From Strongylocentrotus purpuratus (Eukaryota > Echinodermata > Echinoidea > Camarodonta > Strongylocentrotidae): a stretch of DNA of 64,000 nucleotides. The stretch is taken from contig NW_022145612.1 in the NCBI RefSeq assembly GCF_000002235.5, positions 15,926,809-15,990,808 of the forward strand, given 5' to 3'. Of the stretch, positions 35,801 to 44,289 are shown one piece after another (the stretch's first letter is position 1; every line of letters begins with the position of its first letter). Below the pieces are notes generated by a model. It saw only the letters and a list, made by a program, of their open reading frames with translations. It was not told the origin of the DNA and did no database searches. Position numbers and translations under genes: made by a program.

Positions 35801-38800
35801 TCTACCGGTACTTCAGCTTCTAACCCTCCAACGGAATCGACGTCCTTACCATCATCAACCCCCTCATCGACAGAACCTGGTAAAAGATTATTGATATCCA
35901 CGGAGCCATCGTTCCTTAAGCTTTTGAACCCTATTTTTGTATAAATGTGTAAATAAAGTAAGGTATTGAAAATAATTTAATATTTTAATTCAAGTTCAAG
36001 TTCCAGTTCAAGTTCGAGCTTTATTTCCATTTTACAAACTAAATTACAATTTTTTTTTACAAAGTATACAAAAGTAATTATACAAGTGTACATGTTTGTT
36101 TTTTCTTTGCTAAACAAAACAAAATATTTATATTATTCTTAATCAAGTTACAAGGAATTATAGGATAATTTTTAGTGTATCTCCGTTTCATGAAAAGAAA
36201 TATGAAATTATGACTGTTGAAATATCATATTAATCCTGAGATTATCTTTGTTCTTCTCACACAGTGACCGTACTATCTACCGCTACTTCAGCTTCCAACC
36301 CTCCAACGGAATCGACGTCTTCACCATCATCAACCCCCTCACCGACAGAACCTGGTAAAAGAAGATTGATTATTCCTGATATACAATTAATTCAATTTGG
36401 TATAAAATTGATGATGATGATGATAATAATGATAATAATGATAATGTTGGTGATATTAATAATAATATTAATACCAATGATAATGATAGTAATAATAATA
36501 ATGATGATCATGTTACTACTATTATACTTTTAATAAGCTTTTGAACCCTATTTTTGTATAATTGTGTAAATAAAGTAAGATATTAAAAATAATTCAATAT
36601 TTTAGTTCAAGTTCAAGCTCAAGTTCAAGTTTAAGTTCAAGTTCGAGCTTTATTTCCATTTTACTAAGTGAATTACAAAAATCATTTTACAAAGTATACA
36701 CAAGTAATTATACAAGTGTACATGTTTTATTTTCTTTGCTAAACAACAAAAAAATATTTATATCATTCTTAATCAAGTTACAAGGAATTATAGGATAATT
36801 TTCAGTGGATCTCCATTTTCATGAAAAGAAATACGACATTATGAATGGTGAAATATCATATTAATCCAGAGATTATCTTTGTTCTTTTCACACAGTGACC
36901 GTACCATCTACTGGTACTCCAGCTTCTAACCCTCCAACGGCATCGATGTTTTCACCATCATCAACCCCCTCACCGACAGAATCAAATAATTCACTTGGTA
37001 TAATGATGATGATGATAATGATAACAACAGTAATAACAATGATATTCAATATACACAAACCTTTGTGAAGTGCTTTTCACATTGTGATCTTTAGCTAGAG
37101 GTTCATCTGTAAGTTTACTATTTTGACGATCACTAACAATTACGATACGCGATCATTCTTTATAATCATGTTTTCCTAATTATTTTCAGTCGTATTTTTT
37201 TCAGTAATTCAGACATACATGAAATTATGTTGAAAAATAACAGCAAATGAACAAAGTGTAACGTTTCAAAGTTTAAGTTCAAGGTTATTTTTCTCTTAAA
37301 TGCAATTCATTTATTTTCCATCTGTGGCATCGAACAGCCTGGTCAGCACGAATGTCGTTAACATAATTCACTGCTAAACATTCATAATCTTTCAGCGTTC
37401 AAAGTTATCTCTTTTATTCAATTAATGTATTTTCCACTTGTGGAATGGGACACTCTGGATATCAGTGTCGTTCATATGGGGTCCCCAATTTTAGGGGAAT
37501 TCAAATACATGTATATATAACATATTTAAGAAAATAACCTATACAACAGCTTTGGCAACTCTCGTGGAAATAAATATAATGCGAAAGGAAACGTCCTAAC
37601 CAATGGACTATGTACTTGACGATTAATGCCTTATTGTTTATATTTTTGAAATGCAGAATGAAAATGATAGGGGCATAATAATTGCTTAAATACCCGATGT
37701 AAATCGGTTATTTGTTATTTACGGTAGTTTTGAAAAATTAACGAACAGGAATTAAACTTGATTTGGCCCAAGTTATATGGCTGGGATATGAATCAGCAAT
37801 ATGAATTTACCCTACATAATTGTAAAGCAGGGGTATGTCTATTGTGAAATTAAATATGTGAATTACATTGATCCCAAATTTTGAACAGATGCAGGCTTAA
37901 ATGTCACGGTCATGAATGTATCAACCCCCTCACCGACAGAACCTGGTATGCGGTATATAGGTCTACATGCATATAACACATATAAACATGTCAATTCCTC
38001 ACAGATCTGGACGTACTTTGTTCCCCTACGCCCTGCAAGAACAACGGCGAGTGCCAGATTGACCATAACACCTTTGACTTCACTTGCGTGTAAGTCTCTT
38101 AATTTATGTGTTTCTCTATAACGACATCTTTCCCATATTGATTTTCCTCAATTTTAACCCACACTGCGATAGAAATTACTAACATGTCGTCGTCACATAT
38201 TTCAATATCCGATTCTGCCATGATCGTATTAAGGAATAATTACATTTTGTCAAAAATAATGAAAACATTTAATAATATTTTTGGACATCCAATTAATATT
38301 GAGAGTAAAAGACAAATCAAATAAAGGCATGTTTGAGCTCAGAGATGTTTCGGGGGATTGTAATATTCATTAATGTCATAAATACTTTATCAAATGGAAT
38401 ATGTATAAACAAAACTAGATTAATCTGAAATCAAGTAAGAATGGTTAATAAATATACTTTAAAAAAAAATGGAGTTCTCAAAGGGAATCGACAATGGAAT
38501 ATACATACTTTATACTTAATTTAAATGGCCATTTTGTAAAAACGCATTGATATAGTTGTTTAAATCTGTTATGTCGATTGTGAGTACGATAAAATTTGCT
38601 TGTATTTTGTTAATCATTTAACCATACAAATTACAAGCTGATTGTTTAACAGTATCTAACCATTCTTCCTTTCCTTCTATATTACATTAGAGTGCTTTTA
38701 AATTGCGTTTATGTTACTGTGACACTGTGTAAATATAATTTGAATGCTTTGCTAAACGTGACGAAATGACTAGAAGAAAATAGATAATACTTTAAAATTT

Positions 38801-39894
38801 GAAATCATGCGGTATAAAACTTAATCTTGCGAATGGTCTTCCTTTTCAGCTGCGCCAGTGGATACTCCGGGCCTCAATGCTCTAACTCTTCTAACGTCGT
38901 ACTCCTTGTTATCCTAGTCCCTATCACGATTCTCATCCTCCTCTTCATCATCTTCTTCGTCGTCCTCGTCGTATACTATCGTGTTCGTCTCCACAAACTG
39001 GAAGGGTATAAAAAGAGACCATTTCATTACGACAGGAATGCTCGTCGATATGAAGATGTCATGCAGCAGTTGTACTTCACAGAAGATAGGAGACACCAAC
39101 ATCAGGACCTAGAGACCTTCAAGAACAGCGCTATGGGCCTTCGATTCAGTAAAGAAATCAATGTAAGTAGTCATTCCTAAACTAGCAAATCAACGGTTCA
39201 GTTATCATATATCATACTAACCTCTGTAGTGCTAGTTTTGTATTTTCTGCACATTATCAATATTCGTGTTAATTAGCTTTGGGAGATGCAAGTGTCTTGT
39301 TCTATTTTGAGAAGATGGATGATGCAATATCACATGTGGGCAAAACACGTTGTCAAAGGATTTAGGAACCGAGCAAGGATCGAACCCAGGACGACTCAAA
39401 TGACAATCCAGAGGCTTCGTCAATATACCTCAGTGAATTCACTTCTATCGATTTTCCAAAACTAGAACAGCATTTGAAGTTATCTTGCAATTTTAGACTT
39501 CTACTACTGATTTGTACACTTCAATTTACAGGCTCGTATGCAAGTGAGATCTCAACAGATGGAATTACATGGGCATCACCCATCAGCATCTCACCATGAT
39601 CCTTCAGATAGGCATCGAAGTCGAACGGACCCGATACAGAGTGGACGAAGCCTTCACGACCGACCAGTGACAGGCGACCAAGGATTCCAGGGACATCGCT
39701 CAAACGGTATGCGCAGTCGGGGCAATCCTTCCCTGAGTCACGAGACGGTCAGCAGCAGCAGCAGCGTAGTCTACAACAAGGCGGCCAGAAGGAGCGTGAA
39801 TGATAGGAACATGGTCTCTTTAGGCAGATCGAGAAACGGGAGTATGCCGTCTGATGTGTACGTAGCTAACGGTTTTAACGACACACGTCTTTAA
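20327..39894 (+). CDS. Type I transmembrane receptor: CCP, EGF x3, mucin-like stalk (unit A)
   Basis: The exon chain is 20327-20465, 22318-22506, 31563-31676, 32791-32904, 35790-35879, 36265-36354, 36896-36997, 37889-37945, 38005-38089, 38850-39162 and 39532-39894. All junctions have GT/AG borders and matching phases (0-1, then 1-1 through eight exons, 1-2, 2-0, 0-stop). The joined length is 1656 bases, or 551 residues plus stop. The ATG exon upstream was not found. Predicted product: signal segment, short Cys-rich stretch, CCP, two EGF, Ser/Thr/Pro-rich stalk, EGF, one membrane helix, and a tail of about 180 residues at the cell interior. Such architecture suits a cell-surface adhesion or recognition receptor; the ligand is unknown. 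No named orthologue is claimed. Confidence 0.8.
20501..21036. mobile_element. MITE cluster with AGGGACTTTTAGAT termini
   Basis: AGGGACTTTTAGATT at the left is matched by inverted AATCTAAAAGTCCCT at 20904-20918 and again at 21022-21036, so a full element and a partial one lie in tandem or nested. A palindrome related to 512-702 is embedded at 20629-20760. Absent from unit B, which is continuous near 52620. Confidence 0.7.
21043..21493. mobile_element. MITE with GGCCCGGTCACAC termini
   Basis: The left end GGCCCGGTCACACATAGACG and the right end CTGTGTGAACGGGCC are inverted partners; inner arms are also complementary. TTAT-like flanks lie on both sides. ORFs across this element (21050-21602, both strands) are shadows of GC-rich palindromic DNA. 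Confidence 0.75.
21494..22317. other. Intron sequence conserved with unit B
   Basis: Intron 1 downstream part; matches 52620-53450. No gene, RNA or clear regulatory site is seen. Confidence 0.6.
22318..22506 (+). CDS. Unit A exon: CCP (sushi) domain
   Basis: A 189-base phase 1-1 exon between a CATGAAG acceptor and the GTAAG donor. It reads [20 protein letters not shown], then [21 protein letters not shown] and IPSCN. The order of Cys, the F-x-C-x-x-G-Y core, the G-[WF] pair and the final P-x-C match the CCP pattern, with additional cysteines (TC, SC, TEC) suggesting an extra disulfide. NLT and NGT are N-glycosylation sequons. The paralogue in unit B (53451-53639) is nearly identical. Confidence 0.85.
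22640..22800. repeat. (GA)n-rich purine tract
   Basis: GAGAGA- and GGGGAGAGG-rich simple sequence within the intron; shared in shorter form with unit B at 53890-54030. Confidence 0.8.
23156..24759. repeat. Left arm of a ~1.6-kb inverted repeat
   Basis: Starts GCACACCAAAAATAAGTAC and is repeated in inverse orientation at 28308-29932. AT-rich, no convincing gene. A 64-codon ORF at 24364-24558 is identical in translation to the mirror ORF at 28508-28702, showing near-identity of the arms at the inner end. Confidence 0.85.
24762..24866. repeat. Third partial copy of the arm sequence
   Basis: Direct, diverged repeat of 24355-24455, including GCATGGGGCAGACTGTGTGC and a (TG)n run, adjacent to the left arm. 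Confidence 0.7.
24870..25375. repeat. ~100-bp minisatellite units (GCGCGAAGCGCGG type)
   Basis: About four or five units in the order GAAAGAAGACGATTCGTTGT, CCGTTCTCGACTCTTAATCC, C-rich step, GCGCGAAGCGCGGAAGC and TTTGACGTTTCATTAAAT. Same orientation as 1163-2041 and reverse of 7290-8860. Confidence 0.8.
25376..26760. other. Mosaic of G/C-run transposon ends and ~93-bp repeats
   Basis: Contains CCCCCCTGGCTACGCGCCTG (a right terminus like that of 1163-2041), ~93-bp units at 25505-25755, then several G-runs with polypyrimidine blocks (25832-25855, 26152-26183, 26503-26522) and TCAGTACGCCAGTG-type termini. The many ORFs here are low complexity. No gene is seen. Confidence 0.6.
26768..26833. repeat. 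(CA)n microsatellite
   Basis: CACACA simple repeat, broken by a few CG steps at its left side. Confidence 0.95.
26834..28205. other. Repeat-derived non-coding stretch
   Basis: Holds another pair of ~93-bp GC-rich units (27210-27350), a G-run (27428-27442) followed by a CCATCAGTACGCCAGTG terminus, and AT-rich filler. No gene is seen. Confidence 0.5.
28206..28377. mobile_element. Small palindromic MITE
   Basis: GGCCCGAATTCACAAAGGAG at the left is matched by the inverse CTCCTTTGTAAATTCGGGCC at the right, with further pairing around ACGCGTTTC. It overlaps the inner edge of the right inverted-repeat arm, and its right half is also present in the left arm at 24690-24759. Confidence 0.7.
28308..29932. 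repeat. Right arm of the ~1.6-kb inverted repeat
   Basis: Mirror of 23156-24759, ending TACTTATTTTTGGTGTGC. A few small insertions distinguish it from the left arm, for example around 29480-29530. Confidence 0.85.
29933..30694. other. AT-rich sequence between nested elements
   Basis: No gene. It contains a loose internal duplication (segments near 30200-30310 and 30540-30640 both hold CCTGAAAATTGCATTA- and CCAGACCAATGATTTAA-like strings). Confidence 0.4.
30695..31334. mobile_element. Second head of the CAGGCGCGGATCC hAT-like family
   Basis: The first ~200 bases are close to 22862-23060 (CAGGCGCGGATCC, G-run, AAATTATGCGAGCCAAATAT). It continues with a minisatellite unit, two polypyrimidine/G-run blocks and the family right terminus. 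Its left flank (ATATACAT) does not match the right flank, so the 8-bp duplication belongs to the outer element. The overlapping ORFs at 31009-31413 are artefacts. Confidence 0.65.
31563..31676 (+). CDS. Unit A exon: EGF-like domain lacking Cys2
   Basis: A 114-base phase 1-1 exon between TTTTATCAG and the GTAAG donor. It reads [19 protein letters not shown] then [18 protein letters not shown]. The second EGF cysteine is Tyr (the paralogous exons have NPC), leaving five cysteines. The Asx-hydroxylation pattern C-x-D-x4-Y-x-C-x-C is intact, and T-D-E-C at the start resembles a calcium-binding EGF. Confidence 0.85.
32791..32904 (+). CDS. Unit A exon: EGF-like domain
   Basis: A 114-base phase 1-1 exon with all six cysteines: [19 protein letters not shown] then [18 protein letters not shown]. 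It carries the C-x-D-x4-Y-x-C-x-C hydroxylation pattern. The surrounding intron sequence is duplicated with that of the other EGF exons, so exon and flanks spread together. Confidence 0.9.
33040..33990 (-). pseudogene. LINE fragment (reverse transcriptase and C-terminal part)
   Basis: On the minus strand, 33571-33804 reads [20 protein letters not shown] and [19 protein letters not shown], the pattern of the N-terminal palm of non-LTR reverse transcriptases (K-x-x-G-x-D/H-G-I). Toward 33280 another frame gives [12 protein letters not shown], a common LINE C-terminal signature. Frames are broken. Unit B retains only the 3' part (56170-56505), with an internal deletion relative to this copy. Confidence 0.65.
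34010..35320. other. Duplicated intron sequence without a gene
   Basis: Matches 56505-57480 of unit B. Contains GGGCGCAGCCCCGAAACAAA and AT-rich sequence. The Phe/Ser-rich ORF at 34369-34743 is preserved in both copies only because the DNA is duplicated. Confidence 0.5.
35322..35400. repeat. (TAC)n/(TAA)n microsatellite
   Basis: TACTACTAC runs followed by AATAATAAT. The same composite repeat occurs in unit B at about 57755-57866. Confidence 0.9.
35455..35632 (-). mobile_element. tRNA-derived SINE, minus strand
   Basis: The B-box complement GGTTTCGAACCTGGGACCC lies at 35562-35580 and the tRNA-like head ends near 35632. The body includes AGTCATCTCCGAGGGAACTA, shared with the SINE at 4711. A diverged copy sits in the paralogous intron at 57930. 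Confidence 0.75.
35790..35879 (+). CDS. Unit A exon: mucin-like repeat 1
   Basis: A 90-base phase 1-1 exon (CTCACACAG to GGTAAAAG). It reads [20 protein letters not shown] then [10 protein letters not shown]. More than half of the residues are Ser, Thr or Pro, expected to be heavily O-glycosylated as an extended stalk. Confidence 0.85.
36265..36354 (+). CDS. Unit A exon: mucin-like repeat 2
   Basis: A 90-base phase 1-1 exon, reading [20 protein letters not shown] then [10 protein letters not shown], with the same borders as repeat 1. The following intron opens with a (GAT)/(AAT)-type microsatellite that recurs after each copy of this exon. Confidence 0.85.
36896..36997 (+). CDS. Unit A exon: mucin-like repeat 3 with exonised intron end
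   Basis: It starts like the other repeats ([19 protein letters not shown]) but after PSPTE continues SNNSL to a donor GGTATA. The sibling copies end at CCTGGTAAAAG; here a deletion joined the exon to intron sequence (TTCACTTGGTATAATGATG), so the usual donor is lost and an intronic GT serves. The length of 102 bases keeps phase 1-1. Confidence 0.7.
37390..37405 (+). other. Site of a deleted CCP exon
   Basis: The acceptor TAATCTTTCAGCG is followed directly by TTCAAAGTTATCTC. In unit B the same acceptor is followed by a 171-base CCP exon (63103-63273) and then by this intron sequence. Unit A has therefore lost the exon body and donor while retaining the acceptor. Confidence 0.75.
37889..37945 (+). 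CDS. Unit A exon: chimeric short stalk exon
   Basis: A 57-base phase 1-1 exon. The first half (AGLNVTVMN) matches the start of the unit B exon at 63912; the second half (STPSPTEP and donor) matches the end of a mucin repeat. It looks like a deletion fusion. It lacks the basic RKRR site of the unit B exon. Confidence 0.65.
38005..38089 (+). CDS. Unit A exon: membrane-proximal EGF, first part
   Basis: An 85-base exon, phase 1-2, after TCCTCACAG. It reads [20 protein letters not shown] then HNTFDFTC, giving cysteines 1-4 of an EGF domain. The rest (C-x8-C) is on the next exon. The donor is GTAAGT. Confidence 0.85.
38850..39162 (+). CDS. Unit A exon: EGF end, transmembrane helix, juxtamembrane tail
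   Basis: A 313-base exon, phase 2-0. It completes the EGF ([11 protein letters not shown]), passes NSSN and gives a ~28-residue hydrophobic helix from [11 protein letters not shown] to VVLVVYY. This is followed by basic RVRLHK, the positive-inside signal of a type I protein. The tail part includes Tyr-containing segments RRYEDV and QQLYFTED. The donor is GTAAGT. Confidence 0.9.
39343..39425 (-). mobile_element. tRNA-like SINE remnant in the last intron
   Basis: On the minus strand it reads CCTGGGTTCGATCC, a good B-box, downstream of a weak A-box region. There is no counterpart in the window to compare, since unit B's tail exons lie outside. Confidence 0.5.
39532..39894 (+). CDS. Unit A last exon: cytoplasmic tail with C-terminal TRL
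   Basis: Phase-0 exon of 120 residues plus TAA. It is His/Arg/Ser-rich: [19 protein letters not shown] near the start and [18 protein letters not shown] serine clusters later. The end is GFNDTRL. T-x-L at the C terminus is the class I PDZ ligand form (S/T-x-hydrophobic), so binding to a PDZ scaffold is likely by family rule. No kinase, death or TIR domain is present. Confidence 0.85.
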   Translation, partial: ARMQVRSQQMELHGHHPSASHHDPSDRHRSRTDPIQSGRSLHDRPVTGDQGFQGHRSNGMRSRGNPSLSHETVSSSSSVVYNKAARRSVNDRNMVSLGRSRNGSMPSDVYVANGFNDTRL

Positions 39895-40575
39895 AACTGG
39901 GTTCTGTACAAGCCCATCAAATCAATATCCCTACCAAAATTGTATCACAGGAGAGACCTTTCGGACTGATTGCAAAATTCCTGAATCCGGCTGTAACTTT
40001 CTGGGATAGTTGTATGATTTTGATTCATGTACTTTAGGGATGCGCTGAACAATACTGGAAACCTTTCATTTTTAATTGATGTTTTGTACAAGAAACGATA
40101 TTTATACCCGCCTTTTAATTAAGCCTAGATATTCGCAATTGTTTCTTTTTTTAAAGATTATGTTCATCATACATACATATCTATTTTTTTTAAACTAGTT
40201 TTTATTTCGTAATGCAGATATTATAATAAATATTTTACTGCGTGTATACTAAGTTGTTCAAATGTATTCTATTTGTGCACAGAATATTTTTTTAACATGA
40301 ATTTGTATTTTCTTTTGTTTACATTAAGCTATCTTTGTATAATGGATGTTTATGCTCTTCCTACTCTGCTACTGTACTGTTACTTGATACCAATGTGGAT
40401 ATCTCTTGATTTAGTCTGTTTTACTTCAGTTTTGTGTAAATCCATATTTATGGTGAATGTGTATTTATTTTAGCATAAAAATGAATAACAAAACGAACAC
40501 TACAATAGTGTGCTCTGGTACACGTCAAGACTTACATCAAAATCAGATTAAAGCGTTGATAACATTACAATAAAA
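39895..40575 (+). other. 3' untranslated region of the unit A receptor
   Basis: AT-rich sequence after the stop with AATAAA hexamers at 40225-40230 and 40569-40574. The exact cleavage site is not determinable. Confidence 0.55.
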
Positions 40576-41737
40576 AGAACTGACATATAAATCATATCGT
40601 CAAGTAGTGGAGAGACAGATGGGGGCAATGGCTAACCGGTTTATTCATGTTTCCTTCAAAATCAAGACAAGTGAATAAAAACCGACTATTCCAACGTAAT
40701 CCATCATCTAAATTTGACTTGAAGGATTTTGCGAGGAGGCAGAAGAAATGCTTTCAGGTTCGAGCAAGTGCCGCATCAAGGTAATTCCATTATATGCATC
40801 ACATCAGACAGGTGAACAAAATTCCTTTTTAGGCTAATAAGGAGTGCCATTTGTCTGCCGCCCCGGAATTCGGTAACTTTTCAATCTGAAATGTTATTTA
40901 ATCTATACAAAGAAAGACTTACAATCGATACTTGATATAAGTTTTGTATCAGGTTCTGGCTAACAACGTAATTCATTGTTCCTTCATATTAGTGGTAGGA
41001 TAAGTAAATTGTATGTTTTAGGATTAGAAGAACAAAAATGCATAGTAGACATTTGAGTTGTAATTTTAACCTATATTCAGGTATTTTGTATTTCTTCTAC
41101 ATATACATGTTTTTACACAGGCACTTTTTCATCCATGCATAAATTAAATAGAAATATAATAAACTGTATAAGCAACGAAGCTTTAAAAATACCATACAGT
41201 GGTAAGTGGTACATTTGGTTGATATGTCAATAGACAAATACATTATAGTGAGGCAATGGTGCATAGTTGCATAAGCTAATGTAAGCTAACAGAAAGTCTG
41301 GTAGTCAAATGGTATCCTATCAGAATTACGTATTGTTTTTATCACGGCCTTTTTCTTGTCTAGGCAAAATAAGAAGAACATGTGATATCGGACTACGAAG
41401 TTTTCGATGTACCAAGCTGGATTAATTATATAAACATAATAAATATTTTCGTATGCATCAATAAAGAATCGAGAAAATTGATTATAGTTTTATGTCTACC
41501 TTTCAGTTTCAAGTGAAATCCATCGTGCTCTTTTATTTTTATGAACACAACATGGTGCACTACGGCCTACCAAGAGTAGACAATATGAATGTTGAAATTA
41601 TATTCCATACGTTCTAACAACATTAATTACTCAAATACAATTTGTATTCGTAACTTGGGACTATATAATGATCATTGTTCATGAAATATCCGCTAATATC
41701 TTTGAATATGTTCGAAATGGTCAGCAAATGTCCTTTC
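40576..41737. other. Intergenic region between convergent genes
   Basis: No gene seen. The minus-strand coding region at 41738-42965 converges on the receptor gene, so this stretch may hold both 3' untranslated regions. A minus-strand AATAAA-type signal is possible near 41530. Confidence 0.4.
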
Positions 41738-42965
41738 TTAATCTCCAAACGGTAAAATGTCGTCATACAGTTTCTCACTCTCTTCGTCTACCTTTGTAGT
41801 TGGTAGAGGGAGTACGTTCTTTGCTCTTCGAAGCATAGCAGGAGTTCTTGATCTAGTTCTTTCCTTTGGTTTTTGTTTGGGAGATATAATACACCCGTTG
41901 ACATATCTCGGATTGGACGAAACAGCATGAAGTAGCTGAGTTTTCATGCTATGATCGGCTGTTGGATCGGGTGACAGCGGCGGGATGTCTGATTCGCTTA
42001 ACCTAGGAGGTATCATAGGACTTGGTGTTTGTCGTAGTTCAATAGAAGGTTTAGATTTTCGTTTCGTCGCTGGACGTCGCGGCTGTCGCATTGAAGAAAA
42101 TGCTCGAATTGCAGTCGTATAGCCATTATAATCCACCTGACTTATAATTCTTTTAGAACGAGATGACACGAATTTGTTCTCTCCCTTTCTGGGAATGAGG
42201 ATTCCGTCCAAGATGATTGTGTTCCTGCAATCAAAGCTGTTTAAGTACCATCAGAAGGTAGATTCGCACGATGGGATGGAAGAGGGAATGGATCAGTGTG
42301 GGTTCTTCCATGATTACCTGCTTCTGCTAAGATATCACTCTCACGACTGCGATGGTTCTCGCGTTCATATTCCCCATCGTGCTGTCTATTCATCGGTTTT
42401 TCGTTTTCTAGAACCACAGCATAAATCGAGTTGTCGTGTTCATGCGCACCAGGTCGCGATCTCTTCGTTTGAAAACGATCCATACCCATTTGTATCTTGG
42501 CATTATCAGCATACGGATAATCATATTACTCGTCATCATAAGGTTCTTCATCATCCAGGTCACGGTGGTACATGGCACTACTGGTGACACTATCTATCTC
42601 TATCTCGCAACCCTGGACGACTCTTGACATCGAACTCAACGTATCATTTTCGATGTAGCCACTGGCCACATCCTGGTTCCTGCGACTCTTTGAGGCAAGC
42701 GAGGGTCGTACTTCATAGATGGTCTCTTCGGGCATTCGATGCATTGTTACAGGAGCAACATCTACTGATGTAACATTGGTGCTTGATTTTGTGACTCCGG
42801 GTAGAGGGTCAAAGAGTAAGCTGCCTAGTAGGTTCCCAGTTTGCCGTAGACCAGTGTAGTTGCAGAGACTGGGAAGTCGGTATAAAGGTAAGGCGTGAGG
42901 TAATTGCGGATTGTGAAAGTGGGTCCATTTAGTTGGTGCCACATGATTTGAATGGCCCCCTCTTC
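41738..42965 (-). pseudogene. Tail-like coding region with a stop and a frameshift
   Basis: After an acceptor at 42966-42967 the phase-1 frame runs RGGHSNHVAPTKWTHF ... DDEEPYDDE to TAA at 42526-42528. The same frame then stays open for a further 90-odd codons (YDYPYADNAKIQMGMDRF ... NLPSDGT). A shift of one base near 42230-42245 leads into a second long frame (NSFDCRNTIILDG ... LYDDILPFGD) that ends at 41738. It is rich in Ser, Pro, Arg and acidic residues and has NSIYAVVL, an ITIM-like S-x-Y-x-x-V. It looks like the cytoplasmic part of a membrane protein. It is either a decaying gene or one with sequence errors. Upstream exons were not found, and the family is not recognised. Confidence 0.5.
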
Positions 42966-43633
42966 CTGCAAGTCAAATACAAATATAAAGCTTGTATTAA
43001 TTTGCAAAATGAAATAATTTTGTATCATTCATGAAGTATTTGTCGTATCTTTTTCCTGGAGAAAATATGATATACTCATTAATATTATAAAAACTTATAA
43101 TGCAATGCACAATGTATCTTGATAAAGTTTTTCTAATATTTACCATTTTCCTGTTAATATAAACGTGATGGATTTTGTCCAATTTTCTGTATGTATGTTA
43201 AAATGTTTGGAAAACGTGTTTGGAAAGTTCTAAAACAATGCTCATTGCGTTGACTGTTTTGAAAACATTAGTAAATGTTGTTCTTGTTTTTATACATAAT
43301 TCATGGACAACAAATTATCCCTTATTTTTTCCAATGTAATGTTTTTATCTAAACGCAAAACTTTACCCCCATGTTGCCTGTTCCTTTGTTAAGCCTTTCT
43401 CTTGTTAACCTGGGATTTGAGCCCAGAATCTAATTATTGTCGACGTACTGTGTTTTGCCTGTCACCTTTTTGTAACTAGGTGAAATCTTTTGTTTTGTAA
43501 AACCTGCGTTTGTTTTTAATAAACTTTTGTTTTGTTGCTATTTTTCATAAAATCGTGTGTGCTTGCTTGTTTGGTATATCAAGACACGTCTGTATCTTGC
43601 CAAGTCGTGAGAGAGACCAACATAAAGGGAGAT

Positions 43634-43664
<31 letters not shown>

Positions 43665-44289
43665 CCGAGAGAGAGAGAGAGAGGGGGAGGAAGAGAGAGA
43701 GAGAGAGAGGGAGAGGGAGGAAGAGAGAGGGAGAGAGAGAGATAGACAGGCAGAGTGAGATAGGACGATAGAGACACATAAACAACTAGAAAGGTAAATA
43801 AAGAGAATGAGACATATATTGCGTATGAACAGAAGAGAGAGAGAGAGAGAGAGAGAGAAAGGGAAGCCTTTGGAAATCGTACGTCAAATTGAAATATTAC
43901 AATATCTGGATAATTAGTTGATGAGCAAGGAGGGACTTCTAAAAATGATGACAATATGGTCCGTATTTCACTAATAGACTGTTTTATTGAAATATTCAAA
44001 GTTATGGATGTTTCTTTCCTGGGGACTTTGGTGACGAGTATTCCTTTAGCCTGTTACTAGTGAGATTTTAGATTTGGGTGGACTGCTACGTGTGGCGTCT
44101 CTTTAAGGCAATGGCTGTGCGTTGTGCAGGTGGACCTCTACCCGGGGTTTCCCACTTCTCTTATACGAATAGTGCAGTGGGTTGTTAACGCGCAAAGGTG
44201 ATGACTTTCCTCTACACGGGGTCCCCATTTAACGTCATGTCCCATTGACGAAATGTTTTCCACTTAACATAGCCTGCGTCTATGAAACA
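42966..44289. other. Non-coding region with purine simple repeats
   Basis: Upstream (minus strand) intron or intergenic sequence. No exon is recognised. Holds the (GA)n tract listed separately. Confidence 0.4.
43621..43860. repeat. (GA)n simple repeat tract
   Basis: Long AGAGAG-rich runs at 43621-43745 and 43832-43860. The Arg/Glu-rich and Leu/Ser-rich ORFs on the two strands are artefacts. Confidence 0.95.

Noticed and set aside
42220..42243. 24-base intron that might join the two minus-strand frames
   Set aside because: GT...AG borders exist, but the length is a multiple of three so it does not correct the frame, and it is too short for normal splicing.
43532..43999. Arg/Glu-rich and Leu/Ser-rich ORFs
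   Set aside because: Both arise from a (GA)n tract.
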